From Streptomyces sp. NBC_01317 (lineage in GTDB: Bacteria > Actinomycetota > Actinomycetes > Streptomycetales > Streptomycetaceae): DNA of 64,000 nt. The stretch spans positions 5,188,501 through 5,252,500 of the forward strand of contig NZ_CP108393.1 of NCBI RefSeq assembly GCF_035961655.1, written 5' to 3'. This document shows, piece after piece, positions 16,245-25,590 of the stretch. The notes beneath the pieces were generated by a model that saw only the letters and a list, made by a program, of their open reading frames with translations, did no database searches and had not been told where the DNA came from. Every line of letters starts with the position of its first letter. The stretch's first letter is position 1. Made by a program: the position numbers and the translations under genes.

Positions 16245-16799
16245 ATGACAGCCCAGGCGGATCTTCCGGGGAAACCGACCTCCGCGTCCCGGACCACGCT
16301 CAGCCACATCATGACCGGCAGCGACACCAATCTGCTGGGTACGGTGCACGGCGGCGTGATCATGAAGCTGGTGGACGACGCGGCGGGCGCCGTCGCGGGC
16401 CGGCACTCCGGCGGCCCCGCCGTCACCGCCTCCATGGACGAGATGGTGTTCCTGGAGCCGGTCAGGGTCGGCGACCTCGTCCACGTACGCGCCCAGGTGA
16501 ACTGGACAGGACGCTCCAGCATGGAGGTCGGCGTACGGGTCATGGCCGAGCGCTGGAACGAGTCCACGCCCGCCACCCAGGTCGGCACCGCCTATCTCGT
16601 CTTCGCCGCCGTCGACGCGGACGGCAGGCCCCGCCCCGTACCGCCGGTGGTCCCCGAGACCGAACGGGACCGGCGGCGCTACCAGGAGGCGCAGATCCGG
16701 CGTACGCACCGGCTCGCCCGGCGCCGCGCCATCAAGGAGCTGCGGGAGAAGCGCGCGGCCGAGGGCTTCGACGACACGCGGGACGCGCGGGAGAACTGA
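16245..16799 (+). CDS. Acyl-CoA thioesterase, hot-dog fold
   Basis: A 184-residue YciA/BFIT-type thioesterase that hydrolyses acyl-CoA. The family motif is GTVHGGVIMKLVDDAAGAVAGRH, followed by the conserved MDEMVFLEPVRVGDLVHVRAQV strand. The C-terminal ~45 residues are a basic, charged helix (RRRYQEAQIRRTHRLARRRAIKELREK region, shown here in part) common in actinobacterial versions. It sits between LCP 1 (divergent) and LCP 2 (convergent); no functional link to them is evident. Confidence 0.9.
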   Translation: MTAQADLPGKPTSASRTTLSHIMTGSDTNLLGTVHGGVIMKLVDDAAGAVAGRHSGGPAVTASMDEMVFLEPVRVGDLVHVRAQVNWTGRSSMEVGVRVMAERWNESTPATQVGTAYLVFAAVDADGRPRPVPPVVPETERDRRRYQEAQIRRTHRLARRRAIKELREKRAAEGFDDTRDAREN

Positions 16800-16858
16800 C
16801 CGGACGCGGGCCAGAACTGACCTGGCCGGTGCGTCGGCGGCCCGCCCGGTGTCCGGAC

Positions 16859-16912
16859 GTCAGGGGCAGGCCACCTGGTCCCCAGGTCAGGGGCACGCCA
16901 CCTGGTCCCCCG
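16859..16912. repeat. 27-bp tandem duplication covering the end of LCP 2
   Basis: The 27-bp block starting at 16859 is repeated from 16886 with one change. It encodes GDQVACP and the stop codon on the minus strand. The copy beyond the stop is in frame, so read-through would add a second GDQVACP and a second stop. Confidence 0.85.
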
Positions 16913-18578
16913 TCAGCGCCTCGAACTGTCCCGCCGGCTTCGCCTCCACCCGTACCGGCACCACCGCCCGGTACTGCGACCCCGCCAGCACCTTGAGCGT
17001 CCCGCCCTGCCCCTTCACCGCCCGCAGCTCGCTGCCGGGCAGCGCGGTCGCCAGGGACCGCGCCGAGCGGTCCCACCGGGGGTCGTACAGCACCTGCGTG
17101 CGCCGGACGTCCCGTACGTCCGCCGTGAGCGGCGCGCCGGTCGTACGGAAGCCGGCGGCGCGCAGGGCGTGGTCGACCTGCTTGCCGAGGCCGTCCGTCC
17201 GGGTCGCGTTGTAGACCTGCACCCGGATTCCCTCCGGCTTCACGTCGACCAGCGCGGCCTTGGGCGACCCGGCCGGTGCCGGCCGCTTCGTCGCCGGTAC
17301 GGGGGAGGGGGAGGACAACGCCGCGGACGGGGACGGCTGCGGACGCGACGGAGCCGGCGCGGGACCCGCCGCCGGGTCCCGTGGCACCGGCGGCCCCGGC
17401 AGCGCCAGCGGCCTGTCCTCGCGCAGCGCCCGGAACAGCTTCTCCGACTTCTCCGGGTCCCACTTCACCGTCGAGCCGATGCCCGGCAGCGACACCCCCT
17501 TGGCCAGCAGCGGTACGGAGGTGAACTCCGAGGCCGACGGGGAGAAGCCGCGCATCGCCTTGTTCAGGCTCAGCAACTGCCGCGCGCCGAAGTCCGCGTC
17601 CGCCCGTACCGAACCCAGCAGGGCCCGGGTGACATCGCGGAACCTCACCGGGTTCAGCAGCACCCCGCTGCTCGTGGCCCGGCTGATCAGCGCGGCGACG
17701 AAACGCTGCTGGCGCTGCATCCTGCCGAGGTCGGCGTTGCCGTCGATGTGCCGGGACCGGACGTACTGGAGCGCCTTGCCGCCGTCCAGCCGGTGCGTGC
17801 CGGGGGTCAGGTCGAGTCCGGTGTACGAGTCCCTCAGCGCCCGGGGCGTGCAGATCTCGACCCCGCCGACGGCGTCCACCGTCTTCATGAAGCTGGTGAA
17901 GTCGACCTCCAGGTAGTGGCTGATCTTCACGCCCGTCATGTGCTCGACGGTCCTGACGGTCAGGTTGGGACCGCCCTCCGCGTACGCCGCGTTGATCTTC
18001 ACCGGGTGGGTCTTGTGCTTCTTGCCGGTGGTGGTGTCGGTGTGTGCGGGGATCTCGGCGTAACTGTCGCGCGGCAGGCTGACGACGCTGGCGCGCTTCC
18101 CGTCCTCCGAGAGGTGGACCAGCATCATCGTGTCGGTGCAGTGGCAGGGCGCGCCGCCGAGCCGGTACTTCCGCCGCTCCGCCTCGGTGATCCTGTCCCG
18201 CCCGTCGGTGCCGACGAGGAGGAGGTTGAGGCCGTGGCCGGGGTCGGGCCGGTTCTTCATGTCCTTGAACGCGTCGACCCGGTCGATCCCCGTGTCGAGG
18301 CCGGTCACCACCGCGTGGCCGATCCCGCCGGCGCCCAGGACGAGCACGGACAGGGTGGTCGCCGCCCGCATGCCCCAGCGGGGCCGCCCGTCGCGCCGTA
18401 CCGGCCGCCGTCCGGCTCCTCTCCGGGCGGGCGGCCGCGGGCGGGCGGCGGCCGGGCGGCGGGCGGGACGGGGGGAGCGGGGCGGCGTGGGCACGGGGGA
18501 CACCTCCGCGGTGGGGACGAGGGTACGACGAAGCCGGGGTGGCGGGCGGGTGAGGGATCGTGAGCACCGTAGGCCCAT
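16887..18578 (-). CDS. LCP family protein with LytR_C domain (LCP 2)
   Basis: About 563 residues: a Pro/Arg-rich N-terminus, a TM helix near TTLSVLVLGAGGIGHAVV, an LCP domain and a C-terminal LytR_C domain after a Pro/Ser linker. LCP signatures are VGTDGRDR, SLPRDSYAEIP, NAAYAEGGPNLTVRTVEH and YVRSRHIDGNADLGRMQRQQRF. LytR_C contains IRVQVYNATRTDGLGKQV. The ATG at 18578 is uncertain: the frame is open further upstream and internal GTG codons would also serve. The last 27 bp are tandemly duplicated. It is divergent from the GT2 gene. Confidence 0.9.
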   Translation of the reverse strand: MGLRCSRSLTRPPPRLRRTLVPTAEVSPVPTPPRSPRPARRPAAARPRPPARRGAGRRPVRRDGRPRWGMRAATTLSVLVLGAGGIGHAVVTGLDTGIDRVDAFKDMKNRPDPGHGLNLLLVGTDGRDRITEAERRKYRLGGAPCHCTDTMMLVHLSEDGKRASVVSLPRDSYAEIPAHTDTTTGKKHKTHPVKINAAYAEGGPNLTVRTVEHMTGVKISHYLEVDFTSFMKTVDAVGGVEICTPRALRDSYTGLDLTPGTHRLDGGKALQYVRSRHIDGNADLGRMQRQQRFVAALISRATSSGVLLNPVRFRDVTRALLGSVRADADFGARQLLSLNKAMRGFSPSASEFTSVPLLAKGVSLPGIGSTVKWDPEKSEKLFRALREDRPLALPGPPVPRDPAAGPAPAPSRPQPSPSAALSSPSPVPATKRPAPAGSPKAALVDVKPEGIRVQVYNATRTDGLGKQVDHALRAAGFRTTGAPLTADVRDVRRTQVLYDPRWDRSARSLATALPGSELRAVKGQGGTLKVLAGSQYRAVVPVRVEAKPAGQFEALTGDQVACP

Positions 18579-18681
18579 ACGATCAGCGGCAACGGATACG
18601 ACCGGGCGGCGCGCGTCGCTGTCCCCCGTTCGCGGTAACGTGGCGGCCATACCGCCGTCTCCCGAAGGACCCCGAACCTCC

Positions 18682-19734
18682 ATGCCTGTCGTGCCGCCCG
18701 CGGTGTCCGTGATCATGCCGGTGCTCAACGAGGAACGTCATCTGAGGAACTCCGTCCGGCACATCCTGGAGCAGGAGTACGCCGGCGAGATGGAGGTGGT
18801 CATCGCGCTCGGTCCCTCCACGGACCGTACGGACGAGATCGCCGCCGAGCTGGTACGGGAGGACCCCCGCGTCCACACCGTCCCCAACCCGACCGGCCGC
18901 ACCCCGGCGGCGCTGAACGCCGCGATCGGCGCCTCGACGCACCCCGTCGTCGTACGGGTCGACGGCCACGGCATGCTGTCGCCGAACTACATCGCCACCG
19001 CCGTCAGGCTGTTGGAGGAGACGGGCGCGCAGAACGTCGGCGGTGTGATGCACGCCGAGGGCGAGACCACCTGGGAGCACGCGGTCGCCGCCGCCATGAC
19101 CTCGAAGATCGGCGTCGGGAACGCGGCCTTCCACACCGGTGGCGAGGCCGGCCCCGCCGAGACCGTCTACCTCGGTGTCTTCCGCCGTGAGGCGCTGGAG
19201 CGGGCGGGCGGCTACAACGTGGAGTTCATCCGCGCCCAGGACTGGGAGCTGAACTTCCGCATCCGCGAGGCGGGCGGCGGGATCTGGTTCTCCCCGGAGC
19301 TGCGGGTCCAGTACCGCCCGCGGCCCTCGGTCAGGGCGCTCGCCAAGCAGTACAAGGACTACGGCCGTTGGCGCCACGTCGTGGCCCGCTACCACGCGGG
19401 CTCGATCAACCTCCGCTACCTCGCCCCGCCGACGGCCGTGTGTGTCATCGCCGCGGGCATCGTGGCCGGCGCGGTGCTCACGCCGTGGGCCTTCGTCGTA
19501 CCGGCCGGATACCTCGCCGCGATCACCGCGGGCTCGATTCCGGCGGGCAAGGGACTGCCGCTCGCGGCCCGGCTGCGGATTCCGGTGGCGCTGGCGACGA
19601 TGCACATGTCGTGGGGGTACGGCTTCCTCACCAGCCCGCGCTCCCTGGCGAAGAAGGTCATCGCGAGCCGCCGCCCGCCGGTGCGGACCGGCTCCGCCGA
19701 GACCACGGACGCGAACGACGTGACGACGGCCTGA
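18682..19734 (+). CDS. Membrane-anchored family 2 glycosyltransferase
   Basis: A 350-residue GT-A enzyme that transfers a sugar from an NDP donor. It begins VSVIMPVLNEERHLRNSV and has ALGPSTDRTDEIA, then the DxD-like VRVDGHG and the acceptor-side AQDWELNFRIREAGG. The C-terminal ~100 residues hold two or three TM helices (VCVIAAGIVAGAVLTPWAFVV). It is related to polymer-forming GT2 enzymes. Placement between LCP genes suggests it helps build the glycopolymer that they attach, but the product is unknown. ATG at 18682 is where homology begins. Confidence 0.88.
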   Translation: MPVVPPAVSVIMPVLNEERHLRNSVRHILEQEYAGEMEVVIALGPSTDRTDEIAAELVREDPRVHTVPNPTGRTPAALNAAIGASTHPVVVRVDGHGMLSPNYIATAVRLLEETGAQNVGGVMHAEGETTWEHAVAAAMTSKIGVGNAAFHTGGEAGPAETVYLGVFRREALERAGGYNVEFIRAQDWELNFRIREAGGGIWFSPELRVQYRPRPSVRALAKQYKDYGRWRHVVARYHAGSINLRYLAPPTAVCVIAAGIVAGAVLTPWAFVVPAGYLAAITAGSIPAGKGLPLAARLRIPVALATMHMSWGYGFLTSPRSLAKKVIASRRPPVRTGSAETTDANDVTTA

Positions 19735-19738
19735 CCGC

Positions 19739-19773
19739 GGTTGCCGGTTGCCGGTTGCCAGTTGCCGGTTGCC
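19739..19773. repeat. Five 7-bp tandem units (GGTTGCC)
   Basis: GGTTGCC repeats at 19739, 19746, 19753, 19760 (AGTTGCC) and 19767, immediately after the GT2 stop codon. Confidence 0.9.
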
Positions 19774-19793
19774 GTACAACAAAAGCCCCGTAC

Positions 19794-19843
19794 ACACACC
19801 GAAGCGCCGCCGGAGGACCCTCTCCGGCGGCGCTTCGGTGTGT
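19794..19843. terminator. Strong bidirectional terminator, 21-bp perfect stem
   Basis: The stem runs from 19794 to 19814 (starting ACACACCGAAGCGCC) and from 19823 to 19843, around an 8-nt loop. It separates the convergent GT2 and LCP 3 genes and would stop transcription from both sides. Confidence 0.9.
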
Positions 19844-19858
19844 TTCGTGACCGCCTCC

Positions 19859-21631
19859 TCAGAAGCGGTACGGCGCGTACACGTCCATGCAGGCGTCGTT
19901 GTCCGACCCGCTGATGGCGTCCGCCGTATCGGGGATGCCCCCCGCCTCCGGCTTGGCCTTGACCGGGTACGACGATCCCTCGCGCCAGTCGGCGCCCACG
20001 ACCAGGGTGATACCCGAGACCTCCGTGGACTTCGTGACCGACGTCAGCGGGATCTTGAGGGCCTTCGCGACGGCTTGCGCGTCCCCCTCCAGGTCGGCGC
20101 TCGGGTACGTGATCCCGGTGGCCTCCTGCGGGCTCTGCTCGTTGCCCGCCTCCGCCAGGGAGTAGCCCTTGCCGTCGAGGACCTCCGCGATCGCCCGCGC
20201 GCGGCCCGACACCGGGGCCTGCTCCCCGCCGGTCCCGTTGAGCACGGTGACCCCCGTGTCGGCGGGCGCGTCGGACGGCTCCTTCGACGCGGGCCCGGTC
20301 GGCTTCTTCGTCGCCTCGGCCTTGTCGCCGTTGGCGTCGAACGCCACGTCGTCGCGGATCATCGTCCACATGCGCTCGGCGTCGGCCTTGTTGGGGACCA
20401 CGTGGTTGCGGTTCTGCGGGTCCTCGATCCACGGCATGGTCGTCATGGTGAGGCGGTTGGTCGGCACGGCCTTGAGCTGCATGCCGAGGTCGAACAGCTT
20501 CTTGACCGTACCGATCTCCTTCGACACCTCCAGCGACTTCGTGGCCGCCTCGGCGAGGCCTGTGAGCCGGACCGAGTCGGTGAAGACGTTCTGCGACTTG
20601 AGCTCGCGGATCATCGAGTTCATGTACATGTGCTGGGCCCTGGCGCGGCCGATGTCGCTGGAGAAGGCGTGCCGCGTCCGCAGCCACTGCAAGGCCTGTT
20701 CGCCCTTGATACGGGTCGTGCCCTTTTCGAGCTTGAGCCCCGAGCCACCGGGTACACCGGGCAGCGGCCGGTCCCAGACGTTGTCCTTGACGCAGACGTC
20801 GACCCCGCCGATCGCGTCGGCCATCTTCACCACACCGGAGAAGTCGATCGTCATCCAGTGGTCGATGTAGACGCCGGTGAGGTTCTCCCACGTGCTGAGG
20901 GTGCAGCCGGGACCGCCGCGCGCCAGCGTCTCGTTGATGATGCCGTTGGTCTTCGGGTAGACCTTGCCGGTCGCGTTGTCCTTGCACTCGGGGATGTCGA
21001 CCCGGGTGTCGCGGGGGATGCTGACGACCGAGGCGTTCTTGCGGTCGGCGGAGACGTGGAACAGCATCTGGACGTCCGCGAGCGGGGGGTTGCCCGCGGT
21101 GTCCTTGCTGCCGCCGAGTTTGACGTTCTCCGGATCGGCGCGACTGTCCGAGCCGATCAGCAGGATGTTGAGAGGGGTCTGTCCCGCCTCGTTGGCGGCG
21201 GGCTTCTTGAGGCCGGTGTCGCCGTTGTTGCGGTCGTCGGTGCGTATGTTGCCGTTGAGGTGGCGGTAGTACAGATAGCCGGCGCCCGCCGCCACGAGTA
21301 TCAGCAGGGCGAGCACGCCGGCGATCCAGCGGACTATGCGCCATCCCCGCCGCCTGGGGCGCTCGGCGGCTCTGCCGGACGTGCCGGCCCCACCCGACCT
21401 GCCGGCTCTCCGGCCCGGGGCGTCGCCGCTCCCGGCGTCGTCGGCCGGGCCCTGCCCCGTACCGGCCTCGCCCGCGCCGCCCCCGCCGCCCCCGTCGTCC
21501 GAGCCGTCCTCGGCGTCCGTACCCGCGCCGTCGTCGGTCTCCGCGTCGTACAGGCTGTCGTCCCAGCCCAGTTCGCGGGCGTGCGGCTGACGCCGCCGCG
21601 ACCGCTCCCTGTGCGTGCTGCTGTGACCCAC
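19859..21631 (-). CDS. LCP family protein with LytR_C domain (LCP 3)
   Basis: A 590-residue LCP ligase. It has a ~100-residue acidic, Gly-rich cytoplasmic leader, a TM helix (IAGVLALLILVAAGAGYLYY), an LCP domain (LLIGSDSRAD, SIPRDTRVDIP, WLRTRHAFSSDIGR) and a C-terminal LytR_C domain (VTVLNGTGGEQAPVSGRA). The segment after the last Arg motif reads ARAQHMYMN instead of the usual Q-Q-x-F pattern of its neighbours. It is followed by the terminator at 19794 and lies 50 bp downstream of LCP 4, so the two are likely one transcript. Confidence 0.93.
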   Translation of the reverse strand: MGHSSTHRERSRRRQPHARELGWDDSLYDAETDDGAGTDAEDGSDDGGGGGGAGEAGTGQGPADDAGSGDAPGRRAGRSGGAGTSGRAAERPRRRGWRIVRWIAGVLALLILVAAGAGYLYYRHLNGNIRTDDRNNGDTGLKKPAANEAGQTPLNILLIGSDSRADPENVKLGGSKDTAGNPPLADVQMLFHVSADRKNASVVSIPRDTRVDIPECKDNATGKVYPKTNGIINETLARGGPGCTLSTWENLTGVYIDHWMTIDFSGVVKMADAIGGVDVCVKDNVWDRPLPGVPGGSGLKLEKGTTRIKGEQALQWLRTRHAFSSDIGRARAQHMYMNSMIRELKSQNVFTDSVRLTGLAEAATKSLEVSKEIGTVKKLFDLGMQLKAVPTNRLTMTTMPWIEDPQNRNHVVPNKADAERMWTMIRDDVAFDANGDKAEATKKPTGPASKEPSDAPADTGVTVLNGTGGEQAPVSGRARAIAEVLDGKGYSLAEAGNEQSPQEATGITYPSADLEGDAQAVAKALKIPLTSVTKSTEVSGITLVVGADWREGSSYPVKAKPEAGGIPDTADAISGSDNDACMDVYAPYRF

Positions 21632-21681
21632 GCGGGCCCCCCTTGCTCAGGCCGCCGTGCGCGTGAGCCGGGATTCCGGCG

Positions 21682-23517
21682 TCACTCTGCGCAGACCTGT
21701 TTGTCGGCTTTCAATGTCGGCACGGCATCCGGCGCCTTTGCCGGGCCGGTGATGGGCACCCCCGCGCCCTTGAAGTCCTTGCCCAGCGTCAGCTCCATCG
21801 CCTGAAGACCCACCGCGTCCTCGGTCCCCGGCTTCATCGCCGTGCCCGGCAGCCCCATCATCGCCGCGAGCGCGCGGGCCTGATCGGCCTGGTTGGGCGC
21901 GTACACGAGGGTCGTCCTGGCCACGTTCGCGGGCGCGTTGCCCTTGTTGGTGGACTTGAGCACGCCCTCGTCGTTCTGGAGCCAGTTGAGCGTCGTCTGC
22001 GCCGAGCCCTGCGGGCCGCCGCCGTTGTAGACGTCCACCCGTACGTCCGCCGCGTCCGCCTTCGATCCCTTGAGGAGCTTGTTCTGCGCGGCCTTGGACG
22101 CGCTCTCCTTCTTCTTCACATCGGACAGCGACGTGTCGCTCTGGATCAGCGAGAACAGCTGCTCGGCCGGGGCCTCGTTGACGACCACGGTGGCCCTCCT
22201 GGTCGCGGGCTCGGCGGGGTTGTCCAGCACCGGGATGGTGGCGAAGGTGATGTTCTTGGGATTGACCTTGGCGAGTTCCTTCGCCAGCGACACGAGCTTG
22301 GTGATGGAGCCGATGCCGGAGTCGACCGTCAGCGACTTCGTCGCCGCCTCGGCCAGGTCCGTCACCTTGGAGACATCGGTGAGGGTGTCCTTGGACGCCA
22401 TCTGCCGCAGCAGTGAACTCAGGAACTGCTGCTGTGTCTTGATACGGGTCAGGTCGCTTCCGTCGCCGAAGGCGTGGCGCGTACGGACGAAGGCGAGCGC
22501 CTGCTCGCCCGAGATGGTGCTCTTGCCCGCGGGAAGGTCGAGCTTCGAGTCCTTGTCCTTCACGGCCTTGTCCACGCACACCTCGACCCCGCCCACCGCC
22601 GAGCTCATCGTCTTCACGGCGTTGAAGTCGGCCATCATGAAGTGGTCCGGTGTGATGCCGGTGAGTTCCTTGACCGTGGCCATCGTGCAGCCGGGGTCAC
22701 GGCCGTCCTGGCCGAGGCTGGTGTTGAACCGCGGGACCGACCCGCTCTGCGGCGTGGCCGGAATGACCTTGTCGGAGCCGTCCGTGGTCTTGGTCGTGCA
22801 CTCCGGGATGCCGGTGACGAGGTCGCGCGGGATGGAGAGCGCGGTCGCGTTCGTCCGGTCCTTGGACACGTGGAAGAGAAGCGTCGTGTCGGCGTGGCCG
22901 ACGCTGCCCGAGTCGCCGTAGCTCTCGTTGCCTGCGCCGGTGCGCTTGTCCGTACCGATCACGAGGATGTTGATGGGCTTGTCCTTCTCGAAGCCCTTGT
23001 CGCTCGCGCCCGCCACGTCGATGGTCGAGATGTTGCCGTTCAGGTGCTGGTAGTACAGATACCCGCCGAGGGACGCGGCGAGGACCACCACCGCCATCGA
23101 GCCGCCGGTCCACAGCAGCACCTTCTTCGCGCGCGACTTCTTCTGCTTGCGCTTGCGCCGGCCGGCCGCCGCCTGCGGCTCGTTGGCGGGACCCTTGCCG
23201 TTGGCGGGTCCCTTGCCGGCCCGGCGGCTGCGCTGCCCCGGTACGTCCGGGCGGGCCGGGGCAGCGTCGGTGTCCGTGTCGGCGCCCTTCTGCCGCGTGC
23301 CGCCCCGCCGGGGACCACCCGTCCCCGGCCGGCCCTCCGCCGGTGTGCCCGCCGCCGCGCCGCGCCTTCCGGAAGGCCTCCCCGGGGGCGGTGACACCGG
23401 GGGTGACTGCCCTCCGGAGTGGTCCAGTCGCAATTCGTAATTACCGGTTCGCGGGTTGAGGACCCACTGGTCGGCGGGGTCGATTTCGTCCGCCTGTCCT
23501 CGGTTCTGCGCATCCAC
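21682..23517 (-). CDS. LCP family protein with LytR_C domain (LCP 4)
   Basis: A 611-residue LCP protein. The N-terminus has a short motif (WVLNPRTGNYELRLD) followed by a long Pro/Arg/Lys-rich cytoplasmic stretch and the TM helix WTGGSMAVVVLAASLGGYLYY. LCP signatures are VIGTDKRTG, SIPRDLVTGIP and FVRTRHAFGDGSDLTRIKTQQQF. The LytR_C part has VRVDVYNGGGPQGSA. The YYQHLNGNI sequence after the TM helix is nearly the same as in LCP 3, pointing to recent duplication. The 232 bp upstream (23518-23749) holds no gene and probably its promoter. Confidence 0.93.
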   Translation of the reverse strand: MDAQNRGQADEIDPADQWVLNPRTGNYELRLDHSGGQSPPVSPPPGRPSGRRGAAAGTPAEGRPGTGGPRRGGTRQKGADTDTDAAPARPDVPGQRSRRAGKGPANGKGPANEPQAAAGRRKRKQKKSRAKKVLLWTGGSMAVVVLAASLGGYLYYQHLNGNISTIDVAGASDKGFEKDKPINILVIGTDKRTGAGNESYGDSGSVGHADTTLLFHVSKDRTNATALSIPRDLVTGIPECTTKTTDGSDKVIPATPQSGSVPRFNTSLGQDGRDPGCTMATVKELTGITPDHFMMADFNAVKTMSSAVGGVEVCVDKAVKDKDSKLDLPAGKSTISGEQALAFVRTRHAFGDGSDLTRIKTQQQFLSSLLRQMASKDTLTDVSKVTDLAEAATKSLTVDSGIGSITKLVSLAKELAKVNPKNITFATIPVLDNPAEPATRRATVVVNEAPAEQLFSLIQSDTSLSDVKKKESASKAAQNKLLKGSKADAADVRVDVYNGGGPQGSAQTTLNWLQNDEGVLKSTNKGNAPANVARTTLVYAPNQADQARALAAMMGLPGTAMKPGTEDAVGLQAMELTLGKDFKGAGVPITGPAKAPDAVPTLKADKQVCAE

Positions 23518-23749
23518 GGTTGCTTGAATCCTCCGTCGGTGCCACGCGAGGCGCCTCCCCCCGAAGGCGCTCGGTCATTCGATCCAGCAGTGCGCGACCT
23601 GACGGCCGGACGCACCGGATCGCGTCACACTATCCGCCCCGTTCGGCGTGCAGTGACGCCAGTGACACATTGCACGCTCCTTATAAGCGGGCAATACGCC
23701 TATTCCTCATCGAGTTCTCATCGGGCGCCGGTTCTCTTTGGCGCCGCCT

Positions 23750-25312
23750 TTACCCGCACATCCCCACCGCGGCATTTGTACCCGAGAACGTGGGGCTCTC
23801 CTCGGGGCGTCCGGAGGGCTTCGCCGTTGACGTCGCGTCGCTGTCCGCGGCCGCCGCGGTGTCCGCGTCGTCGCTCGCCGTGACGGAGATCGGGGCGTCC
23901 TCGCGCAGCGCCTTGAAGAGCTTGTCGGCCTGAGGCTGCACCAGTTCGTCCCGGTTGCGGTTGCCTGAGTACGGTTGCCGGGGAGCGGTGAGGAACTGCA
24001 CCTTTTCCGTCGGTACGTCCCGCATCGAACGCGCCAGGTCGTAAAGGTCCTTGAGGCTGTTCAGCCCGGGGTCCGTGGTGACGGACTTCGTCGCCGCGTC
24101 CAGCACCGGGTAGAGCCGCGTCGGGTTGAGCAGGACGCCGTTGCTCTGCACCTTCTTGAACAGCGCGCCCAGGAACCGCTGCTGCCGGTCCATGCGCTGG
24201 GTGTCGCTGCCGTCGCCGATGCCGTGGCGGCTGCGCACGAACCCGAGGGCCTGCTCGCCGTTGAGCTTCTGGCGGCCCTTGGGAAGCTTGAGATGGGCGT
24301 CCACGTCGTCGACGGGCTCCGCGAGGCAGACCTCGACACCGTCCACCGCGTTCACCATGCCCTTGAAGCCACTGAAGTCGATCACCATGTGGTGGTCGAT
24401 CCTGATGCCGGTGAGCTTCTCGACGGTACGGATGGTGCAGGCGGCGCCGCCCAGCTCGAACGCCGAGTTGAACTGCGCGAACTGCGCCCGGCTGCGGGAG
24501 CCGTCCGCCTTGCGGCAGCTGGGGATGTCCGCCATCAGGTCACGCGGTACGGAGACGGCGGTCGCGCTCTCCCGGTTCGCGGCCAGGTGCAGCAGGATCA
24601 CCGTGTCGGACCGCTGCGAACCGCCGTCGTCCCTGCCGTACTTGTCGTTGGCACCGGCCCGGCTGTCGGAGCCGATCATCAGGATGTTCGTCGCGTCGGT
24701 CGCGACGGGGACGGGACGTTCCTTCTCGTACGTACGCAACTCGGTGGCGGCGGTGGTGTCCGTGGTGATGTTGCTGTCGAGCTTCCGATAGAACCACCAG
24801 CCGGCCGCTGAGACGCCGAGCAGGACGACCGAGGTGCCGATGGCGGTCCACCGCAGCCAGTGCCGCCGGGGGCGGGGGTGGCCGGGCTCGGTCGCGGCAT
24901 CGTTGTCGGCGGGAGTGGCGCCGGGGGTGTCGGCGGGAGTGACAGCGGGCGTGACGGGCGCGAAGGGCAGGGCGGTCGCCCCGGAGAGCTGGGTCTTCTT
25001 GCTGTCGGGGCCGGACGCGCCGGCCTCGGGGGCCGTACCACTGCCCGTACCGCCGTCAGTGGCGTCGTTGGTGCCGTTGTCGGCTTCCGCTTCGGCCTTC
25101 GCCTCCGCCTCCGCTTTCGCGCCCGCTTCCGTGGTGACGGGTTCCGTCGTGACGGGTTCCGTCGTGACGGGTTCCGTGGGTGTCCCGGCATCGGGTGGCG
25201 GGGACGCCGTCGCACTCTTGTCGAGCCCAGGCGCCCCGCCCTGCGGCTCGTCCTCGGCCGGGTTGTCCGGTTCGGCCGGGGTGCCGGCACTGTCGGTCAC
25301 GTCTGCGTCCAT
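23750..25312 (-). CDS. LCP family protein without LytR_C (LCP 5)
   Basis: A 520-residue LCP protein with an unusually long, low-complexity cytoplasmic N-terminus of ~165 residues. This includes a TEPVT repeat and an alternating Ala/Glu/Lys stretch. A TM helix follows (AIGTSVVLLGVSAAGWWFY), then an LCP domain with MIGSDSRAG, SVPRDLMADIP and FVRSRHGIGDGSDTQRMDRQQRF. The C-terminal ~50 residues are Ala/Thr/Asp-rich with no LytR_C fold. The gene is preceded by ~270 bp without a gene. Confidence 0.92.
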   Translation of the reverse strand: MDADVTDSAGTPAEPDNPAEDEPQGGAPGLDKSATASPPPDAGTPTEPVTTEPVTTEPVTTEAGAKAEAEAKAEAEADNGTNDATDGGTGSGTAPEAGASGPDSKKTQLSGATALPFAPVTPAVTPADTPGATPADNDAATEPGHPRPRRHWLRWTAIGTSVVLLGVSAAGWWFYRKLDSNITTDTTAATELRTYEKERPVPVATDATNILMIGSDSRAGANDKYGRDDGGSQRSDTVILLHLAANRESATAVSVPRDLMADIPSCRKADGSRSRAQFAQFNSAFELGGAACTIRTVEKLTGIRIDHHMVIDFSGFKGMVNAVDGVEVCLAEPVDDVDAHLKLPKGRQKLNGEQALGFVRSRHGIGDGSDTQRMDRQQRFLGALFKKVQSNGVLLNPTRLYPVLDAATKSVTTDPGLNSLKDLYDLARSMRDVPTEKVQFLTAPRQPYSGNRNRDELVQPQADKLFKALREDAPISVTASDDADTAAAADSDATSTAKPSGRPEESPTFSGTNAAVGMCG

Positions 25313-25547
25313 CCTTCAAGGCGTCGGCGGCGCGCTGGGCCGCCGGTTGCAGGGGTAGACGGGCGAACCCCGCGCTTGGTTGTGCGATGTGCCGCACGTT
25401 TCGCCGATCTTGTCGTGCGATACACGTTCCCTGCCGAGGGCTCGGCACGCAGGGCGCGGCACGGGTTATCGGCGGAAGGGATTGTCCTACGGATATGTGA
25501 AAGGTCGGTTAACGCGGCACACGCGGCTCGTGGTGGCACCGCCCGGC

Positions 25548-25590
25548 CGGTCATACCGTCCGCTCGGTCATACCGTCCGCTCGGTCACAC
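25548..25590. repeat. 17-bp tandem repeat over the end of the TIGR03089 gene
   Basis: CGGTCATACCGTCCGCT occurs at 25548-25564 and 25565-25581, with a partial third unit from 25582 that includes the TIGR03089 stop codon (25585-25587). Confidence 0.9.

Noticed and set aside
25180..25500. Small plus-strand gene upstream of LCP 5
   Set aside because: Mostly antisense to LCP 5 and then non-coding; no ribosome site or domain.
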